DNA of 64,000 nt from Pseudaestuariivita atlantica (GTDB lineage Bacteria; Pseudomonadota; Alphaproteobacteria; Rhodobacterales; Rhodobacteraceae), in the NCBI RefSeq assembly GCF_001205715.1, contig NZ_AQQZ01000003.1, positions 248,001-312,000 of the forward strand, written 5' to 3'. Position 1 is the first letter of the stretch. Each line of letters starts with the position of its first letter. Shown here piece by piece: positions 35,187-45,495 of the stretch. The notes beneath the pieces are model-generated. The model was not told the DNA's origin. It saw only the letters and a program-made list of their open reading frames with translations, and ran no database searches. Position numbers and translations under genes: made by a program.

Positions 35187-36965
35187 ATGCCCAGCTACAT
35201 CGCACCCGCCAAGGACATGCAATTCCTGCTGCACGACGTTCTGAAAGCGTCGGAAGCGGACATCCCCGGCTACGACGAACTGGAACGCGACTTTACCGGC
35301 GCCGTGCTGGACGAAGCCGGCAAGCTGGCCAGCGAGGTTCTGGCACCGCTGAACCCCGTGGGCGACAAGGAAGGGTGCCGGTTGGAAAACGGCATCGTCT
35401 ACACGCCGACCGGGTTCAAGGAAGCGTTTGAACAGATGAAGGAAGGCGGCTGGACCGCGCTGGACTGCGACCCAGAATACGGCGGACAGGGCATGCCCTA
35501 CCTGCTGGGTACCGCCGTGGGCGAAGTCTTCGTTTCGGCCAACATGGCGTTCAACATGTACCAGGGCCTGACGCACGGCGCCTATTCGGCGATCCACGCG
35601 CACGGGTCGGACGAGCAGAAGGCCAAGTACCTGCCCAAGATGGTGTCCTGCGAATGGACCGGCACCATGAACCTGACCGAACCGCATTGCGGCACCGATC
35701 TGGGCCTGATGCGCACCAAGGCGGTTCCGCAGGAAGACGGGTCGTTCAAGGTGTCGGGCCAGAAGATCTTCATCTCGGCCGGTGACCACGACATGAGCGA
35801 GAACGTGATCCACCTCGTGCTCGCCAAGATCCCCGGCGGCCCCGAAGGCATCAAGGGCGTGTCGCTGTTCATCGTGCCCAAGTTCCTCGTGAACGACGAC
35901 GGCTCGCTTGGCGCGCGCAACGGCGTGTCGGTCGGCAAGATCGAAGAGAAGATGGGCATCCACGGCAACTCCACCTGCGTCATGAACTATGACGAGGCGA
36001 CCGGTTACCTGATCGGGACCGAGCACAAGGGCATGCGCGCGATGTTCACCATGATGAACGAAGCGCGTCTGGGCGTGGGCCTGCAAGGCTATGCGCAGGC
36101 CGAAGCGGCGTACCAGAACGCCGTCATCTACGCCAATGACCGCCTGCAGGGCCGCGACGTGACCGGCGCCAAGAACCCCGACGGCCCCGCCGACCCGCTG
36201 ATCGTGCACCCCGACATCCGTCGCAACCTGATGGATCAGAAGAGCTTTGTCGAAGGGGCACGCGCCTTCACCTTCTGGGGTGCCTCGCTGATCGACCGCG
36301 CTCACAAGAACGGCGATGCCGATGCCGAGGGCCTGATCTCGCTGATGACCCCGGTCATCAAGGGCTTCCAGACCGACAAGGGCTTCGAGATGTGCGTGAA
36401 CGCCCAGCAGGTCTATGGCGGCCACGGCTATATCGAGGAATGGGGCATGTCCCAGTTCGCCCGTGATGCGCGGATCGCGATGATCTACGAAGGCGCGAAC
36501 GGCGTTCAGGCGCTCGACCTCGTGGGCCGGAAGCTGGGCCAGGACGGCGGCAAGCACGTCATGGCGTTCTTCGACATGGTCAAGACGTTCTGCAAGGACA
36601 ACGCGGGCGACGAGGCGTTCGACCGCGACTTCATCGAACCGCTCAAGAAGGCGTCGAAGGACCTGCAGGCGGCGGGCATGTACTTCATGCAGAACGGCAT
36701 GAAGAACCCCAACCACGCGCTGGCGGGTTCGTACGACTTCATGCACATGTTCGGCCATGTCTGCCTTGGCTACATGTGGGCGCGCATGGGCCTCGCCGCG
36801 AAAGAGGCCTTGGCGAACGGCGCATCGGATGTAGACTTCTACGAGACCAAGCTCGCCACCGGTCGCTATTACATGTCCCGCCAGCTGCCCGCGACGGGCA
36901 TGCACCTCGCCCGGATCGAATCCGGCGCGGACCCGGTGATGGCGCTGGAAGCGGCGAACTTCTGA
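35187..36965 (+). CDS. Acyl-CoA dehydrogenase, long form with C-terminal domain (DmdC/FadE-like)
   Basis: A 592-residue FAD enzyme adding the alpha-beta double bond to acyl-CoA. It has an extra N-terminal helical segment, the flavin region [23 protein letters not shown] (written in parts: [14 protein letters not shown]), [11 protein letters not shown], and catalytic Glu in [16 protein letters not shown] (about residue 435). The last 130 residues form the long-type C-terminal domain. Length and motifs resemble DmdC, the methylmercaptopropionyl-CoA dehydrogenase of roseobacters, but ordinary fatty acyl substrates are equally possible. AGGAGGAG precedes the start. Confidence 0.9.
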   Translation: MPSYIAPAKDMQFLLHDVLKASEADIPGYDELERDFTGAVLDEAGKLASEVLAPLNPVGDKEGCRLENGIVYTPTGFKEAFEQMKEGGWTALDCDPEYGGQGMPYLLGTAVGEVFVSANMAFNMYQGLTHGAYSAIHAHGSDEQKAKYLPKMVSCEWTGTMNLTEPHCGTDLGLMRTKAVPQEDGSFKVSGQKIFISAGDHDMSENVIHLVLAKIPGGPEGIKGVSLFIVPKFLVNDDGSLGARNGVSVGKIEEKMGIHGNSTCVMNYDEATGYLIGTEHKGMRAMFTMMNEARLGVGLQGYAQAEAAYQNAVIYANDRLQGRDVTGAKNPDGPADPLIVHPDIRRNLMDQKSFVEGARAFTFWGASLIDRAHKNGDADAEGLISLMTPVIKGFQTDKGFEMCVNAQQVYGGHGYIEEWGMSQFARDARIAMIYEGANGVQALDLVGRKLGQDGGKHVMAFFDMVKTFCKDNAGDEAFDRDFIEPLKKASKDLQAAGMYFMQNGMKNPNHALAGSYDFMHMFGHVCLGYMWARMGLAAKEALANGASDVDFYETKLATGRYYMSRQLPATGMHLARIESGADPVMALEAANF

Positions 36966-37021
36966 TCGCGCGGGCGCGCGGCGACGCGCGCCCGGTATCA
37001 CTTGCGGGGGGGAACACGACC

Positions 37022-38161
37022 ATGACAGCCCATTGGCGCACCGACGAACACCAGATGCTGGCCGATCTCACGGCCCGCTTCATCGGTGAGGAATGGGCCC
37101 CCCATTTCGATCGCTGGCGCAAACAGGGCGAAATGGACCGGGACACGTGGCAACAGGCCGGCGCGCTCGGCCTGCTGTGCCCGTCCATCCCCGAGGAATA
37201 CGGCGGCGTCGGCGGCGATTTCGGGCACGAAGCGGTGATCCTCATGGAAGGGTCGAAAGCCAACCTCGCCTCATGGGGCCACGGCATCCATTCCGGCATC
37301 GTCGCGCATTACATCCTCGCCTACGGGTCCGAGGACCAGAAGCAGCGCTGGCTTCCCCGGATGGTGTCGGGCGAACTGGTGGGCGCGCTTGCGATGACCG
37401 AGCCTTCGGGCGGGTCCGACGTGCAGAACCTCAAGACCCGCGCGATCCGGGACGGCAACGTCTACCGGCTGTCGGGTCAGAAGACGTTCATCACCAACGG
37501 CCAGCACGCCAACCTGATCATCGTCGCGGCCAAGACCGACCCCACCAAGGGCGCCAAGGGCACCTCGCTTGTCGTCGTCGAAACCGACGGTGCCGAAGGG
37601 TTTTCGCGCGGCCGCAACCTTGAAAAGATCGGCTGCCACGCCGCCGACACGTCGGAACTGTTCTTCGACAACGTCGCGGTCCCGCCAGAAAACATCCTCG
37701 GCGGTGAAGAGGGCCAGGGCTTCTACCAGATGATGAAGCAGCTCCCGCAGGAGCGCCTGATCATCGCCTGCGGCGCGGTCGGTGCCATGCAGGGCGCCGT
37801 GGAACGCACCATCGCCTATTGCAAGGAACGCGAAGCCTTCGGCGGCCCCCTGACCCAGTTCCAGAACACCCGGTTCAAACTGGCCGAGTGCCAGACCAAG
37901 ACCGCCGTTGCCGAGGCCTTCGTGAACGAATGCATCGCCGAACATCTCGACGGCAAGCTGACCGTCGAAAAGGCGGCGATGGCGAAATACTGGACAACCG
38001 ACACGCAGGGCGAAGTGCTGGACGAATGCCTGCAACTGCACGGCGGGTACGGCTACATGCAGGAATACGCCGTGGCCGAAATGTGGACCGACGCCCGCGT
38101 GCAGCGCATCTACGGCGGCACGAACGAGATCATGAAAGAACTGATTGCGAGGGCGCTCTGA
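37022..38161 (+). CDS. Acyl-CoA dehydrogenase, short form
   Basis: A 379-residue acyl-CoA dehydrogenase of normal length. FAD contacts include [17 protein letters not shown] (about residue 123) and [14 protein letters not shown]. The usual Glu of YEG is Gly here ([11 protein letters not shown]), while Glu appears in [14 protein letters not shown]. This is the pattern of isovaleryl-CoA and long-chain enzymes, where the base comes from that helix. It therefore may act on branched-chain acyl-CoA. GGGGGGAAC lies before the ATG. Confidence 0.9.
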   Translation: MTAHWRTDEHQMLADLTARFIGEEWAPHFDRWRKQGEMDRDTWQQAGALGLLCPSIPEEYGGVGGDFGHEAVILMEGSKANLASWGHGIHSGIVAHYILAYGSEDQKQRWLPRMVSGELVGALAMTEPSGGSDVQNLKTRAIRDGNVYRLSGQKTFITNGQHANLIIVAAKTDPTKGAKGTSLVVVETDGAEGFSRGRNLEKIGCHAADTSELFFDNVAVPPENILGGEEGQGFYQMMKQLPQERLIIACGAVGAMQGAVERTIAYCKEREAFGGPLTQFQNTRFKLAECQTKTAVAEAFVNECIAEHLDGKLTVEKAAMAKYWTTDTQGEVLDECLQLHGGYGYMQEYAVAEMWTDARVQRIYGGTNEIMKELIARAL

Positions 38162-38208
38162 CAGGCCAGATGACACCGCCGGCGGCACGGACAGGAGCCT
38201 CCGGCGGA

Positions 38209-38268
38209 CATATTTTCAAAGAGAAGAAGACAACAGGGTACTCTCAGCTTCTTCTCTTTCAAAATATG
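38209..38268. repeat. 21-bp inverted repeat in the beta-oxidation operon
   Basis: 38209-38229 and 38248-38268 are inverted copies with a single central mismatch, separated by 18 bases. The arms are AT-rich (CATATTTT, AAAGAGAAGAAG). The stem could stall transcription or fold in the mRNA between the dehydrogenase and the GST gene. Confidence 0.7.
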
Positions 38269-38280
38269 GCACGGGGGTCC

Positions 38281-38297
38281 GGGGGTGTGAAACCCCC
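38281..38297. repeat. GC-rich hairpin after the 21-bp inverted repeat
   Basis: GGGGGT at 38281-38286 pairs with ACCCCC at 38292-38297 around GTGAA, with extra flanking GGTCC/GGTCC bases. Together with the repeat just upstream it forms a composite intergenic element 30 bases before the GST start. Confidence 0.55.
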
Positions 38298-38326
38298 GGT
38301 CCGACACCAGGAGCGAGGACCAACCG

Positions 38327-38959
38327 ATGACGATCAGGCTTTATTGCTTCGGGGAATCCGGCAACGCCTACAAGGCGGCGCTGGCGCTTGAATTGTCGGG
38401 GCTCGATTGGGAGCCGGTGAAGGTGGACTTCTTCGGTGGTGAGACGCGTGGCGAAGCCTACCGGACGCAGGTCAACGAGATGGGCGAGGCGCCCGTGATG
38501 GTTGACGGGGACCTGAAGCTCACGCAGTCGGGCGTGATCCAGCAATACGTGACGGACAAGACCGGCAAGTTCGGCGGGGGCGAGGATCATTACGAGGTCC
38601 TGCGCTGGGTCCTGTGGGACAATCACAAGCTGTCGAGCCAGGCCGGCATGACGCGCTTCCTGATGAACTTCCTGCCCGAGGACAAGCGCCCCGAGCCCGT
38701 GATCGCGTTCATGCAGGGGCGGCTCAAGGCAGCCTATGCCGTTCTGAACGACCACCTCGAGGGCCGCGACTGGATCGTGGGCGATGGGCTGACCAATGCC
38801 GACATCTCGTGCTGCGGCTACCTCTTCTACCCCGAACCGTTCGGGTTCGACCGCAACGACTGGCCCCATATCAACCGCTGGCTCGCCAATATTCAGGCGA
38901 TCCCCGGCTGGAAACACCCTTATGACCTGATGCCCGGTTCCCCCGCGGACCGCGCCTGA
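38327..38959 (+). CDS. Glutathione S-transferase family protein
   Basis: A 210-residue GST. The thioredoxin-like N-terminal domain (about residues 1-82) has LYCFGESGNAYKAALALELS and the cis-Pro/SNAIL-type region EAPVMVDGDLKLTQSGVI. The alpha-helical C-terminal domain spans about 90-200 (ADISCCGYLFYPEPFGFDRND, WLANIQAIPGWKHP). It sits inside the beta-oxidation operon, so it may detoxify or process reactive acyl or enoyl intermediates; that is inference. Confidence 0.88.
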   Translation: MTIRLYCFGESGNAYKAALALELSGLDWEPVKVDFFGGETRGEAYRTQVNEMGEAPVMVDGDLKLTQSGVIQQYVTDKTGKFGGGEDHYEVLRWVLWDNHKLSSQAGMTRFLMNFLPEDKRPEPVIAFMQGRLKAAYAVLNDHLEGRDWIVGDGLTNADISCCGYLFYPEPFGFDRNDWPHINRWLANIQAIPGWKHPYDLMPGSPADRA

Positions 38960-38975
38960 GACGGAGACGACCAAG

Positions 38976-40187
38976 ATGACCAAAGCCTATATCTATGACG
39001 CGCTGCGCACCCCCCGTGGCAAGGGCCGCAAGGATGGCAGCCTGCACGAGGTGACCAGCCTGCGCCTGTCCGCCGTGACGCTGAACGCCGTGAAGGAGCG
39101 CAACAACCTCGACGGGCACGCCGTCGAGGACGTGATCTGGGGCAATGTCACGCAAGTGGGCGAACAGGGCGGCTGCCTGGCGCGCTCTGCCGTGCTGGCC
39201 TCGGACCTGGACGAGCGCATTCCCGGCCTTGCCATCAACCGCTTCTGCGCGTCCGGCATGGAAGCCGTGAACCTCGCCGCCAATCAGGTGCAGGGTGGCG
39301 CGGGCGAGGCGTATATCGCCGGTGGGGTCGAGATGATGGGCCGCGTGGCCATGGGCAGTGACGGGGCGGCGATTGCCGTTGATCCGTCGATCGCGATGAA
39401 CACCTATTTCGTGCCGCAGGGCATCAGCGCCGACATCATCGCCACCGAATACGGCTTCTCCCGCGATGACGCCGACGCGCTGGCCGTGGAATCGCAGAAA
39501 CGCGCCGCCGCGGCGTGGGAAGACAAGCGGTTCGACAAGTCGGTCGTCACCGTGCGGGACATCAATGGCCTGCCGATCCTCGACCACGACGAATACATGC
39601 GCCCCGGTACCGACATGCAGGGCCTTGGCAGCCTCAAGGCGTCGTTCAAGGACATGGGCGAGGTTATGCCCGGCTTCGACAAGATCGCGATGATGAAGTA
39701 CCCGCACCTGGAGCGGATCAACCACATCCACCACGCGGGCAACTCGTCGGGCATCGTCGATGGCGCGGCGGCCGTGCTGATCGGCAACAAGGAGTTCGGT
39801 GAAAAGCACGGGCTAAAGCCCCGCGCCCGCATCCGCGCAACCGCCAAGATCGGCACCGACCCCACCATCATGCTGACCGGCCCCGTCCCGGTGACCGAGA
39901 AGATCCTCGCCGACAGCGGCATGAGCATCAGCGACATCGACCTGTTCGAGGTGAACGAGGCCTTTGCTTCGGTCGTCTTGCGCTTCATGCAGGCGTTCGA
40001 CGTGGATCACGACAAGGTCAACGTGAACGGCGGCTCGATCGCGATGGGGCACCCGCTGGGCGCGACCGGCGCGATCATCATCGGCACCCTGCTGGACGAG
40101 CTGGAGCGCACCGGCAAGGGCACCGGGCTTGCCACGCTCTGCATCGCGTCGGGCATGGGCGCGGCCACGATCATCGAGCGCGTGTAA
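38976..40187 (+). CDS. Acetyl-CoA C-acyltransferase (thiolase)
   Basis: A 403-residue thiolase cleaving 3-ketoacyl-CoA. The acyl-accepting Cys lies in [16 protein letters not shown] (about residue 90), the His in [15 protein letters not shown] (about 354) and the second Cys in [14 protein letters not shown] (about 387). It pairs with the FadJ-like multienzyme two genes downstream to form the beta-oxidation cycle. GAGACGGAGACGACC precedes the ATG. Confidence 0.93.
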   Translation: MTKAYIYDALRTPRGKGRKDGSLHEVTSLRLSAVTLNAVKERNNLDGHAVEDVIWGNVTQVGEQGGCLARSAVLASDLDERIPGLAINRFCASGMEAVNLAANQVQGGAGEAYIAGGVEMMGRVAMGSDGAAIAVDPSIAMNTYFVPQGISADIIATEYGFSRDDADALAVESQKRAAAAWEDKRFDKSVVTVRDINGLPILDHDEYMRPGTDMQGLGSLKASFKDMGEVMPGFDKIAMMKYPHLERINHIHHAGNSSGIVDGAAAVLIGNKEFGEKHGLKPRARIRATAKIGTDPTIMLTGPVPVTEKILADSGMSISDIDLFEVNEAFASVVLRFMQAFDVDHDKVNVNGGSIAMGHPLGATGAIIIGTLLDELERTGKGTGLATLCIASGMGAATIIERV

Positions 40188-40192
40188 TCACG

Positions 40193-41251
40193 ATGCAGGA
40201 CGACACCCGCAATATCCCCTTCGCGTTGAGCGAGAAGATGGCCGATGTGCACAACATCGACCAGCTTCCCGACGCCGGGGATCGCACGGTCGTCCTGCAT
40301 CCCAAGATGATCTACCAGGCCTTCATCGATGACCTGTCGGCGGTCAATCTCAGCGGCGATTTCGAGGCATGGGCCGGGATGAGCGAGTATCCCAACTCGG
40401 TCCATACCGACACCGTCGACAAGGTGATCGGCACGCCGGAAGATGCAAAGCCGTTCTTCGACATGGTCTGTGCGCTGATCGCGGAACACAAGATCGACAC
40501 GTTCCACCGGGAGGCGGAAAATGCCGAGTTCCTCGATCCGTCGATGATCGTGGGGCACCACATGATCTACATGCGGTCGGGTGGCGTGGATGTCGTGCAA
40601 CCGATGGCGAGCCGCATGGTGATCCGCAAGGCGACCGGTCGCTGGCGCATGATCTCGGTCACCAACGCCGTGGCCAATGACCGCTACCCCTATGACCGGC
40701 CCGAGCCGTCTGACGGGCTGATCCCCGACGCCAACGTGCGCGCCCGGCAACGTGACGCACAGGGTCCGGGGTCTGCGCGGCATCTTGGCATCGATCCGGA
40801 GGAAAGCGACCCGCTCACGATCTACGCGGCGTTCCTGACGGCCGTGACAGCGGCCAACAGGGAGGGTGATTTCGAATTGTGGGACGCGATGCATCTTGAC
40901 CGCGTGCGCAAGCATACGCCCGAGGCGGACATGACGATCGACAGCCGGACCGAGCGGCGGGCGATCTTCGACGCGATAACGGACGAGATCCGCCGCGCCG
41001 GTGCGGACAGCTACGTGCGCCAGCCCGACTTTGCCGAATGGCTCGGTCCCGACCGTATTCGCGGCAAGCACAGGGCGATCATGTCCCGCGACGGTCAACT
41101 TGTCCGCCAACCCCTGGACAGCCAGTTCGTGCTGGTCCGCGAGGCCGGTGCCTGGAAAGTCGCCGACGTCACGAATTCCTTCGATCCGGGCAGTCGGGTC
41201 GACCTTTTGAGCCTGATGCAGGACCGCCTGACGCGCGAGGGAAAAACCTGA
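40193..41251 (+). CDS. Tandem NTF2/SnoaL-like protein in the beta-oxidation operon
   Basis: A 352-residue soluble protein with two related halves. Each has a helical start (MIYQAFIDDLSAVNLSGDFEAW at about 39-60, broken as IYQAFIDDLSAVN and LTIYAAFLTAVTAANREGDF near 205), an acidic middle, a G(H/K)H(M/R) turn (IVGHHMIYMRSGG; RGKHRAIMSRDG) and a final strand with W-R/K (GRWRMISVTNAV; GAWKVADVTNSF). This is a tandem NTF2-like fold, a shape used by binding proteins and small isomerases or hydratases. It lies 5 bases after the thiolase, so it is in the operon. No activity is assigned. Confidence 0.72.
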   Translation: MQDDTRNIPFALSEKMADVHNIDQLPDAGDRTVVLHPKMIYQAFIDDLSAVNLSGDFEAWAGMSEYPNSVHTDTVDKVIGTPEDAKPFFDMVCALIAEHKIDTFHREAENAEFLDPSMIVGHHMIYMRSGGVDVVQPMASRMVIRKATGRWRMISVTNAVANDRYPYDRPEPSDGLIPDANVRARQRDAQGPGSARHLGIDPEESDPLTIYAAFLTAVTAANREGDFELWDAMHLDRVRKHTPEADMTIDSRTERRAIFDAITDEIRRAGADSYVRQPDFAEWLGPDRIRGKHRAIMSRDGQLVRQPLDSQFVLVREAGAWKVADVTNSFDPGSRVDLLSLMQDRLTREGKT

Positions 41252-41360
41252 TGCCCGTCCGCCTCCTGCCTCATCCCCGAACGACGCGCCAATCCTGCCG
41301 GCGCCACCACATGCAAGCGCCGGATGCCCGGCCCGCACACGTACGAAAAGGAGATATCCA

Positions 41361-43562
41361 ATGACCGATTTCACCTACGAGGTCGACGCTGACGGCGTGG
41401 CCGTCGTCACCTGGGACGCCCCCGGCAAATCCATGAACGTGCTGACGCGCGAGGCGTTCTCGCTGGTCGAGGAATACATCGACCGCGCGCTGGCCGATGA
41501 CGCGGTGAAGGGCGTTGTCATCACCTCCGGCAAGAAGGACTTTGCCGGCGGGATGGACCTGAATGTGCTCGCCTCGATCCGCGAGGAATCGGGCGACAAC
41601 CCGGCGCAGGGCCTGTTCGACTTCACCATGAACGGCCACCGCATCCTGCGGAAGCTGGAACGTGCCGGGATGGACCCGAAAACCAACAAGGGCGGCAAGC
41701 CCGTCGCCTGCGCCATCAACGGCACCTGCGCGGGCATCGGCACGGAAATCGCGCTGGCCTGCCACCGCCGGTTCATGACCGACAACCCCAAGGCCAAGAT
41801 CGGCCTGCCGGAAATCCTGCTGGGCATCTTCCCCGGCGGCGGCGGCACGATCCGGTACAGCCGCATGGTGGGCGCGATGGCGGCCTCTCCTGTCCTGCTC
41901 GAAGGCCGGATGATGGACCCCAAGAAAGCGAAATCGGCCCAGATGGTCGATGAAGTCAGCGCCGATCCGGTTGCGGATGCCAAGGCATGGGTCCTGTCGG
42001 CAACGGACGCCGACATCGTCAAACCGTGGGACGCGAAGGGCTACAAGATGCCCGGCGGCGCACCCTATCACCCCGCAGGGTTCATGACCTTCGTCGGTGC
42101 CTCGGCGATGGTGAATGGCAAGACGCAGGGCGTCTACCCGGCGGCCAAGGCGCTGCTCTCGGCGGTTTATGAAGGTGCGCTGGTGCCCTTCGACACCGCG
42201 CTGAAGATCGAAGCACGCTGGTTCACGCATGTCCTGATGAACCCGTCGTCATCCTCGATGATCCGGTCGCTCTTCATCAACAAGCAGGCGCTGGAAAAGG
42301 GTGCGAACCGCCCCGACGTGGCCGATCAGACCGTCAAGAAAGTTGGCGTTCTGGGTGCGGGCATGATGGGCGCGGGCATCGCGCTGGTGTCGGCGCAGGC
42401 CGGGATCGAGGTCGTGCTGATCGACCAGAACCAGGAAGCCGCCGACCGTGGCAAGGCCTATACCGCCAATTTCGCCGACAAGGGCATCAAGCGCGGCAAG
42501 ACCACACCCGAGAAGAAAGAGGCGCTGCTGAACGCCATCACCGCGACCACCGATCTGGACGCGCTGAAGGGCTGTGACCTGATCGTCGAGGCGGTGTTCG
42601 AGGATCCGGGCGTGAAGGCCGAGATGACCAAGAAGGTCGAAGCCGTCGTGGGCGAAGACTGCATCTTTGCCACCAACACCTCCACCCTGCCGATCACCGA
42701 TCTGGCGAAGGCATCGGTCCGGCCCGAGAAGTTCATCGGCATCCACTTCTTCTCCCCCGTCGAGAAGATGATGCTGGTAGAGATCATCAAGGGAGCGGAG
42801 ACCGGTGACGTGGCCGTGGCCAAATCGCTCGACTACGTGCGCCAGATCCGCAAGACGCCCATCGTCGTGAACGACGCGCGCTTCTTCTATGCCAACCGTT
42901 GCATCATCCCCTACATCAACGAGGGCATCCGCATGGTCGGCGAAGGCGTCTCGCCCGTGCTGATCGAAAACGCGGCCCGCATGGTCGGCATGCCGCTGGG
43001 CCCGCTGCAACTGGTGGACGAGACCTCGATCGACCTGGGCGTGAAGATCGCCAAGGCGACCAAGGCCGCGATGGGCGATGCCTATCCCGACAGCGCGGTG
43101 GACGAAGTCGTGTTCTGGATGGCCGACGAGGGCCGCCTGGGCCGGAAATCGAACGCGGGCTTCTACAACTACGACGAAAACGGCAAGCGCGGTTACCTTT
43201 GGGAAGGTCTGGGCGACAAGTACCCGGTCGCCGACGACCAGCCCGACCTGCACGAGGTGCAGCACCGCCTGCTGTTTGCGCAAGTGCTTGAAGCCGTGCG
43301 CGCGTTCGAAGACGGCGTGCTGGAAGACATCCGCGAAGGCGACGTGGGCGCGATCCTTGGCTGGGGCTTCGCGCCCTGGTCGGGTGGCCCCTTCTCGTGG
43401 CTCGACATCGTCGGCGCGGCTTGGGCGGCGGAGCAATGCGACGCGCTGCAGGCCAAGCACGGCGACCGGTTCGCCTGCCCCGCGCTCCTGCGCGAGATGG
43501 CCGAAGCCGGTGACACCTTCTATGGCCGCTACGGCAACGGGGAACAGGCGAAAGCCGCCTGA
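41361..43562 (+). CDS. Bifunctional enoyl-CoA hydratase / 3-hydroxyacyl-CoA dehydrogenase (FadJ-like)
   Basis: A 733-residue multienzyme of fatty-acid oxidation. Residues about 1-190 are the crotonase domain (GKKDFAGGMDLNVL, NGTCAGIGTEIALACHRRF, LPEILLGIFPGGGGT). Residues about 320-500 are the NAD domain (KKVGVLGAGMMGAGIALVSAQAG, ATNTSTLPITDLA, GIHFFSPVEKMMLVEI). Two C-terminal dehydrogenase domains follow (about 505-725). A GAAAAGGAGATATCC site leads into the ATG at 41361. It closes the operon; a terminator follows. Confidence 0.94.
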   Translation: MTDFTYEVDADGVAVVTWDAPGKSMNVLTREAFSLVEEYIDRALADDAVKGVVITSGKKDFAGGMDLNVLASIREESGDNPAQGLFDFTMNGHRILRKLERAGMDPKTNKGGKPVACAINGTCAGIGTEIALACHRRFMTDNPKAKIGLPEILLGIFPGGGGTIRYSRMVGAMAASPVLLEGRMMDPKKAKSAQMVDEVSADPVADAKAWVLSATDADIVKPWDAKGYKMPGGAPYHPAGFMTFVGASAMVNGKTQGVYPAAKALLSAVYEGALVPFDTALKIEARWFTHVLMNPSSSSMIRSLFINKQALEKGANRPDVADQTVKKVGVLGAGMMGAGIALVSAQAGIEVVLIDQNQEAADRGKAYTANFADKGIKRGKTTPEKKEALLNAITATTDLDALKGCDLIVEAVFEDPGVKAEMTKKVEAVVGEDCIFATNTSTLPITDLAKASVRPEKFIGIHFFSPVEKMMLVEIIKGAETGDVAVAKSLDYVRQIRKTPIVVNDARFFYANRCIIPYINEGIRMVGEGVSPVLIENAARMVGMPLGPLQLVDETSIDLGVKIAKATKAAMGDAYPDSAVDEVVFWMADEGRLGRKSNAGFYNYDENGKRGYLWEGLGDKYPVADDQPDLHEVQHRLLFAQVLEAVRAFEDGVLEDIREGDVGAILGWGFAPWSGGPFSWLDIVGAAWAAEQCDALQAKHGDRFACPALLREMAEAGDTFYGRYGNGEQAKAA

Positions 43563-43582
43563 TCCCCGTTCACGCAACGCAT

Positions 43583-43614
43583 GGGGCCGGCGTCCGAAAG
43601 GGTGCCGGCCCTTT
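43583..43614 (+). terminator. Terminator of the beta-oxidation operon
   Basis: GGGCCGGC at 43584-43591 pairs with GCCGGCCC at 43604-43611 around a 12-base loop, followed by TTT. The stem is strong, the T-tract short. Confidence 0.75.
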
Positions 43615-43892
43615 GTCATTCCGGGCAGGTCCAAGGTACCGCGAGCTGCGAAAGGCGCGCCGAGCCTCTCTCACGACGCGCCCCGCCTGCACCGGGGGTA
43701 ACTGGCAGCAGGCGTCAGGTCTCCGGGATCCTGTTTCAGCAGGTGCCGGTCATCCCGCCGGCACGGTGGCAAGACACTCCCGCGAGAAGGCGAAATTTCG
43801 CGGCAAATTTGATGAGAATCCGGCGGTGTTGCCAGACTGGCGACACTCCGCATGATAGACCGTGATTGTCGCGGGTTGGGAAACCAAAGCGA
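43615..43892. other. Unassigned intergenic region between convergent genes
   Basis: About 280 bp after the terminator and before the sulfotransferase stop. It has a perfect 12-bp palindrome (GCGAAATTTCGC, 43790-43801) and several short GC stems, but no credible ORF and no riboswitch consensus that I could match. Confidence 0.4.
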
Positions 43893-44537
43893 TCAGCCGA
43901 AGCTGTAGCCGAAGGCGGCGATATCCTCGGCACAGATGTCCGCGACGAGTTCGGCGGTGGCATAGTCGTAGTACCGGCGGTAATCGCGGTGGCGCGCGCT
44001 GGCATTGGCGCGCGAAAGCTCGACCGGGAAGCCCAGATGGGCGGCCACAGGGGCAAGATCGGTGTCCAGATGCTCCAGCCTCACGAAATGCGCGCGGCAG
44101 TGGCCCGCCGCGTCCGTCACGTAGGACGCCGCGGGCGCGTTGCGGAAACTGGCGGCGATGATGCGGTCCGCGACGAATTCCCTGAACGGCAGCTCCTTGG
44201 CGAGATCGACCGCAACATGGGCAAAGTCCTGCGCCTGCAGCCAGTGATAGTAACTCACCAGCCGGTCCCACGGATTGCGCACGAGCGTGAAGATGAAAAA
44301 GGCGGCGGCCATGTCGCGGGTGACCAGCCCGTCGACATCGGCAAGGGTCGAATGTTTCCAAAGCGGCCCCGGTACCGAGATGCCCTTGAGCCGGTTGCGG
44401 CGCTTCAGCGCCTTGGGCGTGTCGCCGATCAGGATGTCGTCCTTCATCGCCCGCTCTTCCAGCGCCAGCGCCATCGCGGTGCCGCCCGTCTTGGGCGCGT
44501 GAACGAAGATGTAGCGCCGTCCCGGAGAGATGATCAT
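43893..44537 (-). CDS. Sulfotransferase family 2-like protein
   Basis: A 214-residue protein of the PAPS-dependent sulfotransferase fold. The 5'-phosphosulfate loop is FVHAPKTGGTAMALALEE (about residues 11-28), and the 3'-phosphate region is FTLVRNPWDRLVSYYHWLQ (about 82-100). The C-terminal part has HFVRLEHLDTDLAPV. It should transfer sulfate to a sugar, lipid or other acceptor. The stop of the exporter gene downstream overlaps its start by four bases in the other order (exporter first), so both are in one operon. Confidence 0.83.
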   Translation of the reverse strand: MIISPGRRYIFVHAPKTGGTAMALALEERAMKDDILIGDTPKALKRRNRLKGISVPGPLWKHSTLADVDGLVTRDMAAAFFIFTLVRNPWDRLVSYYHWLQAQDFAHVAVDLAKELPFREFVADRIIAASFRNAPAASYVTDAAGHCRAHFVRLEHLDTDLAPVAAHLGFPVELSRANASARHRDYRRYYDYATAELVADICAEDIAAFGYSFG

Positions 44538-45427
44538 TGGCCTGACCTCACGGCGATGACGGACCCGGCAAGCGCGATGAGCGCGATCCCCAGCATGGCA
44601 AGGGGCCCGACGTTCTGGCCGAAAGCCAGCCACGCGACGAGCGGTCCGAAGATGAAGACACTGTATTCGAACACCGCGACATGGCTGGGCTCACCGTTCT
44701 GGTAGGCCCAGATGATGAGCCCCACGCCCACCAGCGACAGCACCGCCTGCCCGATGATCCAGTGCAGGATCGGGCCCATCGCCCATGTCACGTCGCGGCT
44801 GATGAAATCGTCGCCACCGCCGGCCACAGCCATACCCGCCAAACCGAACACCGCCTGCGCGAGGAACATGCCCGCCAGAAGGGCCAGCGTGGGTTCGCGG
44901 GAGCAGTGGGACCGCGTGAGGACGGAGGCGAGGGCATAAAGCAGACCGCCGAGGACCGGCAGGATCATCCATGGCCGGAACGCCTCGGACCCCGGTTGCA
45001 GGACCAGAAGCACCCCGGCAAAGCCCAGCACCACGGCCAGCACGCGCCACGGGCCGATCCGGTCGCCCTGTACGAGGACGGTGATCAGAAGGACGAAGAT
45101 CGGCGCGGTGAAAAGACCCGCCAGCGCCTGCGCGATGGGCAGGAACCCCAGCGCGCCGAAATAGAGGACCATCGCGGCGGCGACGAGGAGCGAGCGCAGG
45201 ATCACCACGCTCCACCTGTCAGGCCTAAGGTCCGCGCCTGTCACCCGCGCGATCACCAGCACCATGGGCACGGCCAGCGCGGCGCGCACGACAAAGAATT
45301 GCCAGACGCTGATGACCTCGGCGATCTCGACCACGGTGCTGTCGATCGCGCCCACGATGGCCATCGCGCCGACCATCGCCAGCGCCGCCTTGCGGGGTTT
45401 CAGATCGACCGCGGCGATTGCCGTCAT
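44534..45427 (-). CDS. DMT-superfamily (EamA) exporter
   Basis: A 297-residue membrane protein with ten hydrophobic segments in two EamA repeats. Segments include ALAMVGAMAIVGAIDSTVV near the start, SLLVAAAMVLYFGALGFL with the following IAQALAGLFTAPIFV, and in the second half WIIGQAVLSLVGVGLIIWA with FEYSVFIFGPLVAWLAFG. Members export metabolites and amino acids. The start at 45427 has GGAAAGG seven bases upstream. It is translationally coupled to the sulfotransferase that follows. Confidence 0.88.
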   Translation of the reverse strand: MTAIAAVDLKPRKAALAMVGAMAIVGAIDSTVVEIAEVISVWQFFVVRAALAVPMVLVIARVTGADLRPDRWSVVILRSLLVAAAMVLYFGALGFLPIAQALAGLFTAPIFVLLITVLVQGDRIGPWRVLAVVLGFAGVLLVLQPGSEAFRPWMILPVLGGLLYALASVLTRSHCSREPTLALLAGMFLAQAVFGLAGMAVAGGGDDFISRDVTWAMGPILHWIIGQAVLSLVGVGLIIWAYQNGEPSHVAVFEYSVFIFGPLVAWLAFGQNVGPLAMLGIALIALAGSVIAVRSGQ

Positions 45428-45495
45428 TTCGCGCCTTTCCATGGGCCGGGTTTTGCCCTTAAGTGCAGGTCTGTGACCGGCAGCGGGAGGACCAC

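Noticed and set aside
35130-37001. A 623-codon minus-strand frame
   Set aside because: It is a shadow of the long acyl-CoA dehydrogenase.
43615-43892. Possible cobalamin or other riboswitch between convergent genes
   Set aside because: Some GC stems and GGTGCC-like words are present, but the conserved core sequences are missing and no suitable downstream gene follows.
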